From assembly GCF_000828675.1 (NCBI RefSeq), contig NZ_AP014510.1, positions 496,001 through 560,000 on the forward strand: a stretch of 64,000 nt of DNA. The letters are read 5' to 3'. The DNA is from Thermotoga profunda AZM34c06. Lineage in GTDB: Bacteria; Thermotogota; Thermotogae; Thermotogales; DSM-5069. The notes under the pieces are model-generated. The model made no database searches and was not told the DNA's origin. It saw nothing but the letters and a program-made list of their open reading frames with translations. Below are positions 50,399-58,705 of the stretch, in pieces. Within the stretch, counting starts at the first letter, position 1, and the number at the start of each line of letters is the position of its first letter. Made by a program: the position numbers and the translations under genes.

Positions 50399-52911
50399 GT
50401 GTTCTGAAGATAAAAAGCTTGAAGATAACGGGTTTTGGAAAATTTCATAATTGCCAAGTGGTCTTCAAAGATGGGGTAAATGTCGTTTTTGGACCAAATG
50501 AATCGGGGAAGACCACTCTTTATCGATTCATGGTATCGGGTCTCGGTGGACTTTCGGAAGATGAGTTGAACCGTTATAAACCTTGGGATTTTGACGAATT
50601 TGGTGGCTCTTTAATCATCGAAGGTATGAAAGAAGAGGAAGTCTTAATTCAGCAACCTTTATTAGATAGGAAGTACGTCGAATCGATTGGTTTGTTATCA
50701 GATGAAGAAGACATCGTTGAACTGCTCAGAGTAGATGAAACCATCATAGCCAGACTCAAAAGAAAGATGGCACAACTTGAGGAAGCCGAGAGAATTTCAA
50801 TGCTTCTGAAAAGGCAACCAGAGTTTGAAGAAAGGTTGTTGAAGACCGAGAAAGATATCGATGAGCAAATAGAAATTTTGCAAAAAGAGATTGAAGCTTT
50901 CCAGTGGCATAGGCATCAACTTTTTGGATTGATTGGAGAAAGATCAAAGATCGAGAGTGATTTGAACGATATTTTCAATCAGAAACAAAAATTGCTTGAT
51001 GAACTAAAGCGTGTTGATTTCATGATCACACGAGAATTGGAAAAGATCGATGAGCAATTGAATAGGCAATTGAAAGAACTTCAAGAAATGCTGGACATGG
51101 AGAGACGATTACCTATTATCACTGCAGAAGAATACACAGAGATCATACAGCTTCACCAAAAGATCGAGAATGCCGAGCAAAAATGTAAAGAACTCGAAGG
51201 CAAAATCGAAGAATTACTCAAAAAACGTTCAGATGTGGAAAAGCAGATGAATGACTTGAAAAGTGAACTTGATTGGCAGGAAGACATAGAAAAGGTGAAA
51301 TTGAGGATAAAGAACTTCGAGTTGAGTTATAGAGTTTTGGAAAACAAATTGGAGCAGCTTGAAAGTCATAGAGCGAGTTATCGGCCAAATTGGGAAGTTT
51401 TCAAACGTGAAGGAGATAAGATCCTTCGTTCTCTTGAAGCCGAAGTACCCACTTCTATAGAACTTGAGATGAAACAAATAAACAATAAACTACAGTTCAT
51501 CGAGAGTGAGATCTCAAAGCATAGAAGCCACGTGGGATTAGAACGCGTTTTGAGTTTGGTAACACTTATCTTCTCTGCGATTAGCGTTGGGTTTGGATTA
51601 TTTATAAGCCCTGTGTGGTTCTATATATCTGTGATCACCGGCGCAATTTCGGGCATTTTCTTTTTTCTGTTAATTAGAACGATGAAAAAACTCGAAGAAG
51701 AAGATGAACAAAAGATAAAGCTTCAGCTGGAGTTTCGTTCGGCTGAAAAAAAGAAACAGTCAGCCATTCACCGTGTCTTGAGTGCCTTTGGTGTCGATAG
51801 CTTGGAAGAATTGAAAAAGGCATATGAAGAATACAGCAAATGGTTGAATGAGGATCGGGAGATGGAGAAATTAGAAGAGAGAGTTTCCTTAGAAGGAATG
51901 GCTTTGGTGAGTGAGCTTCATCGGTTTGGAGCAAGGGATATAAAGGATGTTCCGAGTGTTGTGCTTAGACTGAATGAGATTGTTGAAAGTCTTGAGAGAA
52001 AACAATTAGAGTATTTCTTGATTCAACAATCCATCGATCAAGTGAAAATCGATCTTGAGAAAGTAAAGGAAGATCGATCACACTTATCAACACTGTATTT
52101 CTCAAAAATTAGCTCACTTGGTTTGCAAGATATGCAGCAACTTCAGATGGCATTTGAGAGAAATTCGAAAATAGAACAAATTCAACACAAAATAGATCAA
52201 ATACTCAGATTACAAGACATATTTAAGCATGGAGATTTGTTTGTCTTGGCGCAGAGTTATCGAGAATTGGCAGAATTTTTGGGACAAAAAAAGAGACTTG
52301 AGAAATCTATGGCAGATTTATCAGAAAAGCGAGAAAATCTGAGTGAGAAAGTCAAAAAGATCGATGAGCAGATTTCTAAAATCGATCTTTCAACTGATAT
52401 TGCAAACCAAATACACCAGCTTTCCTTGAAAAAACTTGAAAAAGAAGCATACTCAAAACTCAGAAATCAATCGGCACAGGTAAAGGAGTTTCTACTCAAT
52501 GAGCTAACTCGCCTTACAGGAACTTATGTAGAGAAATTTTCGAGGATTCTGAAAGATTTGTTCGGTAGATTCACTGATTTGTCGCAAAGCATGTCTGTTG
52601 AAAAAGATCTTTCTGTGAGATTTTTCGTAGGGAATCAGTTTACAAATACAATTGACACTCTCAGTCGTGCCACGTTGGATCAGTTATTACTTTGTTATAA
52701 GATAGCGCTCTACAATACATTGCAACCAGAAGATTCCATACCTTTGATCATAGACAACTTTCTAATAAGATTCGACGAAACACGACTTGAAAAAGCTGCA
52801 CAATTGTTGAAAGACGAAGCTATGCAAAGACAGGTTATAATCTTCACGAGTGATCAGAAACTTTTGAAGATTCTTGGTGTTGAGCCAGTTTTAGTGCTTA
52901 AAGTACCATAA
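50395..52911 (+). CDS. YhaN/Rad50-like coiled-coil ATPase with membrane hairpin
   Basis: An 838-residue SMC-type protein. Residues 1-50 begin LKIKSLKITGFGKFHNC with Walker A GPNESGKTT; the C-terminal half has a signature-like LSRATLDQLLLCYKIAL and Walker B IPLIIDNFLIRFD, in which the second acidic residue is Asn. Long coiled coils fill about residues 120-380 and 430-720. Two hydrophobic helices at about 385-430 (LIFSAISVGFGLFISPVWFY and the following) sit where Rad50 has its zinc hook. Family members are thought to handle DNA ends with a nuclease partner; none is next to it. The gene converges with and overlaps the next one by 14 bases. Confidence 0.83.
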   Translation: MSVLKIKSLKITGFGKFHNCQVVFKDGVNVVFGPNESGKTTLYRFMVSGLGGLSEDELNRYKPWDFDEFGGSLIIEGMKEEEVLIQQPLLDRKYVESIGLLSDEEDIVELLRVDETIIARLKRKMAQLEEAERISMLLKRQPEFEERLLKTEKDIDEQIEILQKEIEAFQWHRHQLFGLIGERSKIESDLNDIFNQKQKLLDELKRVDFMITRELEKIDEQLNRQLKELQEMLDMERRLPIITAEEYTEIIQLHQKIENAEQKCKELEGKIEELLKKRSDVEKQMNDLKSELDWQEDIEKVKLRIKNFELSYRVLENKLEQLESHRASYRPNWEVFKREGDKILRSLEAEVPTSIELEMKQINNKLQFIESEISKHRSHVGLERVLSLVTLIFSAISVGFGLFISPVWFYISVITGAISGIFFFLLIRTMKKLEEEDEQKIKLQLEFRSAEKKKQSAIHRVLSAFGVDSLEELKKAYEEYSKWLNEDREMEKLEERVSLEGMALVSELHRFGARDIKDVPSVVLRLNEIVESLERKQLEYFLIQQSIDQVKIDLEKVKEDRSHLSTLYFSKISSLGLQDMQQLQMAFERNSKIEQIQHKIDQILRLQDIFKHGDLFVLAQSYRELAEFLGQKKRLEKSMADLSEKRENLSEKVKKIDEQISKIDLSTDIANQIHQLSLKKLEKEAYSKLRNQSAQVKEFLLNELTRLTGTYVEKFSRILKDLFGRFTDLSQSMSVEKDLSVRFFVGNQFTNTIDTLSRATLDQLLLCYKIALYNTLQPEDSIPLIIDNFLIRFDETRLEKAAQLLKDEAMQRQVIIFTSDQKLLKILGVEPVLVLKVP

Positions 52912-54535
52912 ATCTATCTTTGCCAGACTTTTTGGCTATTTCAAGAGCTTTGAGCGCGTATTTCATAATGCTCCGATAGTCACTTCCATGATCTGGAAAG
53001 ATACCTATACCGGCACTTGCGGTTACATTGACAGTGTCTTGAATTTTTCTAATCTCATCCAGAATTCTATCGATGATCTCAATTGCTTTGGATTTTGAAA
53101 CATTTCTCAGTATGATCGCGAATTCTTCGCCGCCGTATCGCGCGGCCACATCTGATTTTCTGGTTTTGTTCTTGAGGACTTCTGCTATTTTCTCTATGAT
53201 TCTGTCTCCGGTTTCATGGCCATATTGAGAATTTATTTTTGTCAGATCATCGATATCTATTATAGCCACTGCGAAAGGTTGTCCTTTCTGACACTCTGAT
53301 TCAAGAACTCCGAGGAAGGCCGAATGTGTTAAGAGTAATGTGTGCTGGTCGTAAGGTTGCCGTACTACGATATTCTGGTAAGTCTCTGAGCGCTCAAGCA
53401 ATTTATAAACCTGGCTTGCTATCAATTCCATTATCTGAACATCTTCCACAGAAGGTCGCTTCCCGTGAATGGGCGCATCGACGGATATATACCCCACCAG
53501 ATCTTGGTTAGGACTGTAAACAGGAACTATGAGCATGTCATCTGGTTTCCATGCATCTGGTTCATTAAAAAGATCTGAATGTGAATTCAAGAGCGTTGCA
53601 ACATATTCGGCAGGTAATTCAAGAGCACCTTGTGGAACAAAATAGGAATTACTGATCTTGAATCTTTCTTGCATGAATTTGGATATATATTCGATTGGTG
53701 GGGGATTGGATTTGAGCCTTTCAAATTCACTCTGACTCAGTCCATAATGAGCTGCTCTGAATATCTTGCCATTTTCTCTGTCTAATATATTTATCAGTAC
53801 ATATCTATAACCACTGATCTGACTAACAGCTTCAGCAACCATTGAAAGACTTTGGTGAACAGTACTTTTCTGCGAAACAGTATTTGTCAATTCTATTAAA
53901 GCGGCGAGCTTTTCTCTGAACTGTTGGAATCTTTCATGTTGTGATTTATAGATTTTTAAAGTCTTCTTGAAAGAGAGAATTCTCAAATACATCCATAAAC
54001 CAACAGGATAAATTGAAAGCGCAAAAGACGGAGGAGGCATGCGAAGTCCTGCAATAATTGCTGTGATTAGTACGAAAAACAAAATGTAGATGATTTCATC
54101 AAAGGTTATATGAGATTGTTCACCAAAAAGATAGCTCAAAAACATATATATCAAAATTGTCATAAGCGAAAAGATAGCCAAATGAAGGTACAAATCAACA
54201 AATATCGATGCTATGAGAATAGAGATCGCCGTGGTTGCGAAAAAGACAAGCGCTTGAGATATTCTTCTTTTTAAACCGATCTTTCCAATTTGTAGTAATA
54301 CTCCAAGGCCTACCAAGAAAGGTGCAAGGGTACTTTGAGTGTAAAGGGTGTATGGCAAAACCGTGGAGAGAATCACAATTGAATTCAAATTGTTCGAAAA
54401 AAGAGAAGCAACAAGCAATACGTATATAGTAAAAACTATATCTACTGTATCAGGTAATCCTGGTTTATAGTAGAAACCAATTGTTATACTTATGATTATT
54501 AACATCAACCAACTGAGTTTTCTCAGAAGGACCAC
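52898..54535 (-). CDS. Membrane GAF-GGDEF diguanylate cyclase
   Basis: A 545-residue protein with about six or seven N-terminal membrane helices (residues 5-190), a GAF domain (about 210-370; SGYRYVLINILDRENGKI, PVYSPNQDLVGYISVDAP) and a C-terminal GGDEF domain with RYGGEEFAI. The inhibitory site R-K-S-D is intact, so product inhibition is expected. The GTG start lies inside the Gfo/Idh/MocA gene end (13-base overlap). It is convergent with the YhaN-like gene, with which its 3' end overlaps by 14 bases. Confidence 0.87.
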   Translation of the reverse strand: MVLLRKLSWLMLIIISITIGFYYKPGLPDTVDIVFTIYVLLVASLFSNNLNSIVILSTVLPYTLYTQSTLAPFLVGLGVLLQIGKIGLKRRISQALVFFATTAISILIASIFVDLYLHLAIFSLMTILIYMFLSYLFGEQSHITFDEIIYILFFVLITAIIAGLRMPPPSFALSIYPVGLWMYLRILSFKKTLKIYKSQHERFQQFREKLAALIELTNTVSQKSTVHQSLSMVAEAVSQISGYRYVLINILDRENGKIFRAAHYGLSQSEFERLKSNPPPIEYISKFMQERFKISNSYFVPQGALELPAEYVATLLNSHSDLFNEPDAWKPDDMLIVPVYSPNQDLVGYISVDAPIHGKRPSVEDVQIMELIASQVYKLLERSETYQNIVVRQPYDQHTLLLTHSAFLGVLESECQKGQPFAVAIIDIDDLTKINSQYGHETGDRIIEKIAEVLKNKTRKSDVAARYGGEEFAIILRNVSKSKAIEIIDRILDEIRKIQDTVNVTASAGIGIFPDHGSDYRSIMKYALKALEIAKKSGKDRFMVL

Positions 54536-55596
54536 CTTTTCATCTGTTCAGTGGAAAATTCAACAGGTAGATCTATCCATTTATTCTCAATAGCCGATTT
54601 ATATAAACCAAGAATTATCTGAACGGCATTTTGACCTTCTTCACCAGTTATGTACGGATCATGATCTTTCATCAGAGATTCACAGAAATCTCTGTACAAC
54701 GCGACATGACCTTTCCCATAAACGGTGTCTGGATCTGAAAGGTTCATATAAGGATGGCTATCTTCATTTGGAAATCTCCAGGTAAGAATACGGTTAACTG
54801 CGAGCCCTCCGATTTTCACCGTTCCCCTTTCACCGAAGATTGAAAGAACTTCTTCCAGATTCCTATCGTAGATATTCGAAGTGCCTTCGATTATTCCTAT
54901 AGCACCGGATTCAAATTCCACTATTCCAACACCAAGATCTTCTGATTCGATATATGGATGATTCATGTTTTTTATCAAGCCAAGGACCCTTTTTGGTTTA
55001 CTACCAAGCATCCATTGAAGCAAATCGATTCCATGGATACTCTGATTCATCAAAACTCCACCATCTTGATCCCAAGTACCACGCCATGAGGCTTGCTTAT
55101 AGTAATCTTCATTTCTATTCCATCTCACGCTTATTGTCCCGTAAAATATCTTACCAAAGGCATTACTCTCTAATTTCTTTCGCAATTCTTGGACGGGCGG
55201 ATTGAATCTATTTTGAAAGCACACACCGAGTTTCAAATTTTTCTTTCTTGCCAAATTCACCATTTCTTTCATATGAGTCGTGCTCAAAGCCATTGGTTTT
55301 TCCACAAGTACATGCTTAGCAAAATTCAGACAATCAAGTGTTATTTGGTAATGTGTTCCACTCGGTGTTGCAATCGCTACAAAATCTATATCGTCCATTT
55401 TTAGCATTTCCTTATAATCTGTATAAACGTTAGGCCTGTACCCAATGACTTTTTCAATTTGATCTGCCACTGTTTTTGCCTTTTTTTCAACCAAGTCACA
55501 TGCCGCTACGAGTTTGACGATTTCTTGGTTTTCAATTATAGCCTCGACGTGCTTTGGAGAGATTCTTCCACATCCAATCAAAGCCATTCTCAGCAT
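54523..55596 (-). CDS. Gfo/Idh/MocA-family dehydrogenase (sugar-nucleotide type)
   Basis: About 357 residues. The N-terminal NAD site is RMALIGCGRISPKHVEAI, followed by VAIATPSGTHY and the catalytic motif VLVEKPMALS; WRGTWDQDGGVLMNQSIHGI holds the catalytic His region. With the 2-epimerase gene overlapping upstream, a role in oxidising a UDP-aminosugar (as WbpB or similar) is likely but inferred. TTG at 55599, ATG at 55596 or ATG at 55587 could be the start; GGTGAT favours the first two. Confidence 0.87.
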   Translation of the reverse strand: MLRMALIGCGRISPKHVEAIIENQEIVKLVAACDLVEKKAKTVADQIEKVIGYRPNVYTDYKEMLKMDDIDFVAIATPSGTHYQITLDCLNFAKHVLVEKPMALSTTHMKEMVNLARKKNLKLGVCFQNRFNPPVQELRKKLESNAFGKIFYGTISVRWNRNEDYYKQASWRGTWDQDGGVLMNQSIHGIDLLQWMLGSKPKRVLGLIKNMNHPYIESEDLGVGIVEFESGAIGIIEGTSNIYDRNLEEVLSIFGERGTVKIGGLAVNRILTWRFPNEDSHPYMNLSDPDTVYGKGHVALYRDFCESLMKDHDPYITGEEGQNAVQIILGLYKSAIENKWIDLPVEFSTEQMKRWSF

Positions 55597-56675
55597 CAAG
55601 CGATATCACCTCTTATGATTTTGTATATTCTCTCCGAGCTTTTTCCATCGCCGAATGGATTTTCAATTGAATTTAGATTTTTTCTATTTGCTTCATTTAT
55701 AGCTTCATAAACCGTTTCTTTAGAAGTCCCAGCGAGTATACCGAGCCCCGCTTCGATCAATTCAGGCCTTTCAGTCGTCTGCCTTGCAACTACAACGAAT
55801 TTATTGAAAGAAGGTGCTTCTTCTTGCACTCCTCCCGAATCTGTCACAACGAATTTTGCACCATCAAGGAGCGATAAGAAATGCAAATAGTCTACAGGTT
55901 CGATCAAAATGAAATTCGGATTTTTTCCGACTTCTTCATCGACAATCTGCCTCACATTTGGGTTTTTGTGTACTGGAAAGACCACTCTAATATCATTTTT
56001 TTGCGCAAAGTCTGCCGTTGCCCTGAGAATAGATCTCATCTTTTCACCTATGTTCTCTCTACGATGGAGTGTCATTAGAATGTAATAATCTGAATCTATG
56101 AGCTCTTTTCTCAGAGATACCATATTTATTTTTTTTCTTATGAGCTCTAATGCATCTATAACGGTATTTCCCACGATGAAAATCCTATTTTCATCAAGAC
56201 CTTCACGCAATAAATTTTCTTTTGCTCTTTTCGTTGGAGCAAAAAGATATCTACATGATACATCGATTAATCGTCTGTTCAATTCTTCGGGAAAAGGATC
56301 ATAAAGATCACCACTTCTCAATCCAGCTTCGATGTGTGCCACTGGGATAGAGAGATGAAATGCAGCCAAACAGGCACTGAGAGCAGTAGTGGTATCTCCC
56401 TGGACAAAAACGATATCGGGTCTTTCCTTCATCAAGATTGGTTCAATTCTCTCCATTACCCGTGAAACTATCATATTCAAAGATTGATTTTGAGTCATCA
56501 CATCAAGATCATAGTCGGGTTTTATGTTGAAAACCTTTATCATCATATCCATCATTTCTCTATGTTGAGCTGTTGCAATTAAAATTACTTCTTCACCGAG
56601 ATTTTTGAAGTATAGATACACTGGAGCGGTTTTTATAACTTCTGGTCTTGTGCCAAAGACAAAGCAGGATTTCAT
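55596..56675 (-). CDS. wecB: UDP-N-acetylglucosamine 2-epimerase (non-hydrolysing)
   Basis: About 359 residues. FVFGTRPEVIKTAPV, VQGDTTTALSACLAAFH, HIEAGLRSGDLYDPFPEELN and VVTDSGGVQEEAP are WecB hallmarks. It interconverts UDP-GlcNAc and UDP-ManNAc, or, in WbpI-type relatives, diacetamido-uronic sugar nucleotides. The ATG at 56675 is in an ATGA overlap with the upstream gene. With the dehydrogenase downstream it points to surface-glycan precursor synthesis. The paralogue type is not decided. Confidence 0.92.
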   Translation of the reverse strand: MKSCFVFGTRPEVIKTAPVYLYFKNLGEEVILIATAQHREMMDMMIKVFNIKPDYDLDVMTQNQSLNMIVSRVMERIEPILMKERPDIVFVQGDTTTALSACLAAFHLSIPVAHIEAGLRSGDLYDPFPEELNRRLIDVSCRYLFAPTKRAKENLLREGLDENRIFIVGNTVIDALELIRKKINMVSLRKELIDSDYYILMTLHRRENIGEKMRSILRATADFAQKNDIRVVFPVHKNPNVRQIVDEEVGKNPNFILIEPVDYLHFLSLLDGAKFVVTDSGGVQEEAPSFNKFVVVARQTTERPELIEAGLGILAGTSKETVYEAINEANRKNLNSIENPFGDGKSSERIYKIIRGDIA

Positions 56676-57160
56676 TGATCTACCCCCACAGTTTTTGTAC
56701 ATCCTTTTGAATCAATAGCGACTCGCATCAAGAGATCTTCGACTTCTACTTCGACGACCGCTTCATTTTTCAAATCTGCGTGTGCCAGAATCCTGAAAGA
56801 CTTTACGGTTACATCGCAAGTTGGAACAAACATAACCCTTGCATATCTTTTGAAATAGAAATTACTGGCTTTAGCACTTTTAGATAAGACAGATACAACA
56901 CCAAAGAGAAAGGATTTTTCCAAAAAATCTTCATGATCTTTGATCTCCAACAGCTGAACGGAATCATTTTGCAATGAACCAAAACAAATCAATTCACCGT
57001 TTATATACTCTGGTACAAGACCTTCGGCTTTTTCGTAAGTTATAATTCTTTCAAAAGCGCGCCTGCTCAGCACAATAATTCTTCCTGTGTATTTTACAAG
57101 ATCTGATGCTTTCAATCTCCTGAGCACATTCAAAGACAACGGATATCTTATTACCAACAT
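56672..57160 (-). CDS. Degenerate class I fumarase/tartrate dehydratase beta-type protein
   Basis: About 162 residues. The N-terminal PLSLNVLRRLKASDLVKYTG followed by RIIVLSRRAFERII and the C-terminal VEVEDLLMRVAIDSKG follow the layout of fumarase beta subunits (normally a T-A-R-D-x-A-H-K-R motif and LEVEDFPxxVAIDxKG). Here the Asp and His of the first motif are replaced (S-R-R-A-F-E-R) and the Cys-Gly-Pro turn is FGS. It may be a non-catalytic relative with an unknown role. AAGGAG eight bases before the ATG at 57160 supports that start; an ATG at 57178 overlaps the upstream stop. Its stop overlaps wecB. Confidence 0.65.
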   Translation of the reverse strand: MLVIRYPLSLNVLRRLKASDLVKYTGRIIVLSRRAFERIITYEKAEGLVPEYINGELICFGSLQNDSVQLLEIKDHEDFLEKSFLFGVVSVLSKSAKASNFYFKRYARVMFVPTCDVTVKSFRILAHADLKNEAVVEVEVEDLLMRVAIDSKGCTKTVGVDQ

Positions 57161-57174
57161 TCCTATGACTCCTT

Positions 57175-57795
57175 TCATCCGGTTACAAAGATCGTGAGTT
57201 TGTCGATGAAATTCACAAATGGACTCATTACAAGTGGCATGATCCACAGAACAACCAAAGCTAACAAGAATAACACACCGTACACTTCGTATTTCAGATA
57301 CCACTCTGTATAATATTCTGGAAGGAGTGCACCGAGCACTCTTGAACCATCGAGTGGCGGTATTGGAAACAACGAAAAAAGTGCGTACGTCAGACTGAAT
57401 TTGGCAGCTTTAAAGAGTGTTTCAAAGACATAGCTTTCCTTACTTTCCAACGCTCGAGCAAAAAGCCCATATATTAAAAAACAGATTGCTCCGACAATTG
57501 GCCCAACAAGAGAAACCAGTAGAAAAGTTTTCTTTTTTCTTTTGAGATTCCAAGGTCTTATTGGTACGGGACGTGACCAGCCAAAATCCAGGAATATGAA
57601 TGTTATAGTACCTATTGGATCAAGATGAACAAATGGATTGAGCGAAACACGCCCTACTTTTGCCGGAGTTTGATCACCGAAGAAAACAGCAGTTCTTGCT
57701 TTCAAATATTCACGCGGTGTGACTGTTAAAACAACCGCTATGAAACCGGTTATAACAGTTTCTGTGATATGTTTGAGATAATCAACCACCACCAA
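57175..57795 (-). CDS. Site-2-protease (M50)-like membrane protein lacking HExxH
   Basis: About 206 residues with five or six membrane helices. VGRVSLNPFVHLDPIGTI, WSRPVPIRPWNLKR, VSLVGPIVGAI and LFPIPPLDGSRVLGALLP match short M50B proteases in order. The zinc motif normally written H-E-x-x-H is here TPREYLKA: both His are replaced (Arg and Lys) while Glu remains. Protease activity is therefore unlikely. GAGGTG seven bases before a TTG at 57795 sets the start. It heads the operon with the fumarase-beta-like gene, wecB and the dehydrogenase. Confidence 0.78.
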   Translation of the reverse strand: MVVVDYLKHITETVITGFIAVVLTVTPREYLKARTAVFFGDQTPAKVGRVSLNPFVHLDPIGTITFIFLDFGWSRPVPIRPWNLKRKKKTFLLVSLVGPIVGAICFLIYGLFARALESKESYVFETLFKAAKFSLTYALFSLFPIPPLDGSRVLGALLPEYYTEWYLKYEVYGVLFLLALVVLWIMPLVMSPFVNFIDKLTIFVTG

Positions 57796-57970
57796 CGAAA
57801 GACACCTCGAGCTCATTTTAGCACATCAACGTTGGTTTTTAGTCAATGACTCACTGAATATGATTACCAACTCAAGACAATTGTTAATTGGAAAATACCA
57901 GTTAGTAGATTTCACTTATTTTTGGTTTATGTATTTTGGTTCCGTAGTATATTCTTTCGGGGGTGAAGCG

Positions 57971-58705
57971 GTGAAGATAGTCGAAGTTAATGATCTAAGA
58001 AAAAGTTACGGAAATTTCAAAGCCTTGAAGGGGATCAGCTTCGAGATCGAAGAAGGTGAGATCTTTGGCCTTATTGGTCCAAATGGAGCTGGTAAAACTA
58101 CTACATTGAGAATTATTTGCACTCTATTAAAACCAGATGCGGGAGTTGTGAAGGTTTTTGGACATGATCTTTCAAGTGAACCTCACGAAGTTCGAAAGGT
58201 TATAAGTTATTTGCCAGAAGATGCAGGAGCATATAAAGAGCTCACTGGATTGGAATATTTGAAATTCATCGCCAAATTTTTTGCAAAGAATGAAAGTCAC
58301 TTTCAGCAAATAGTAGAAAGAGGAACACAGATATCTGGTTTATCTGAACGTTTAAAAACAAAGGTTAGTACTTACAGCAAAGGTATGACAAGGAGGCTTT
58401 TAATAGCAAGGGCTTTGATGGTCGATCCCAAGTTAGCCGTTCTCGATGAACCAACATCGGGTTTGGATGTATTAAACGCACGCGAAGTGAGAAATACCAT
58501 CAAAGAGTTCGTTAAAAACGGTGGAACTGTCCTTCTCTCATCGCATAATATGCTCGAAGTTGAATTTCTCTGTGATCGAATTGCCCTTATAAACAATGGT
58601 CAGATAGTTAAAACTGGTACACCTAAGAATTTGAAAGAAGAATTTGGCGTTTCAAATGTCGAGGAAGTCTTTACAGAGGTGATACGATGTTCTGGAACTT
58701 GTTGA
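57971..58705 (+). CDS. ABC-2-type transporter ATP-binding protein (NatA-like)
   Basis: A 244-residue ATPase. Walker A GPNGAGKTT, Q-loop YLPEDAGAYKELTG, signature YSKGMTRRLLIARAL and Walker B LAVLDEPTSGLD are complete, with SHNMLEVEFLCDR as the H-loop. The signature S-K-G-M replaces S-G-G-Q, as in many Nat/Drr exporters. GTG at 57971 has GGGGGTGA five bases upstream. It pairs with the permease gene, which it overlaps by 19 bases. Confidence 0.93.
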   Translation: MKIVEVNDLRKSYGNFKALKGISFEIEEGEIFGLIGPNGAGKTTTLRIICTLLKPDAGVVKVFGHDLSSEPHEVRKVISYLPEDAGAYKELTGLEYLKFIAKFFAKNESHFQQIVERGTQISGLSERLKTKVSTYSKGMTRRLLIARALMVDPKLAVLDEPTSGLDVLNAREVRNTIKEFVKNGGTVLLSSHNMLEVEFLCDRIALINNGQIVKTGTPKNLKEEFGVSNVEEVFTEVIRCSGTC

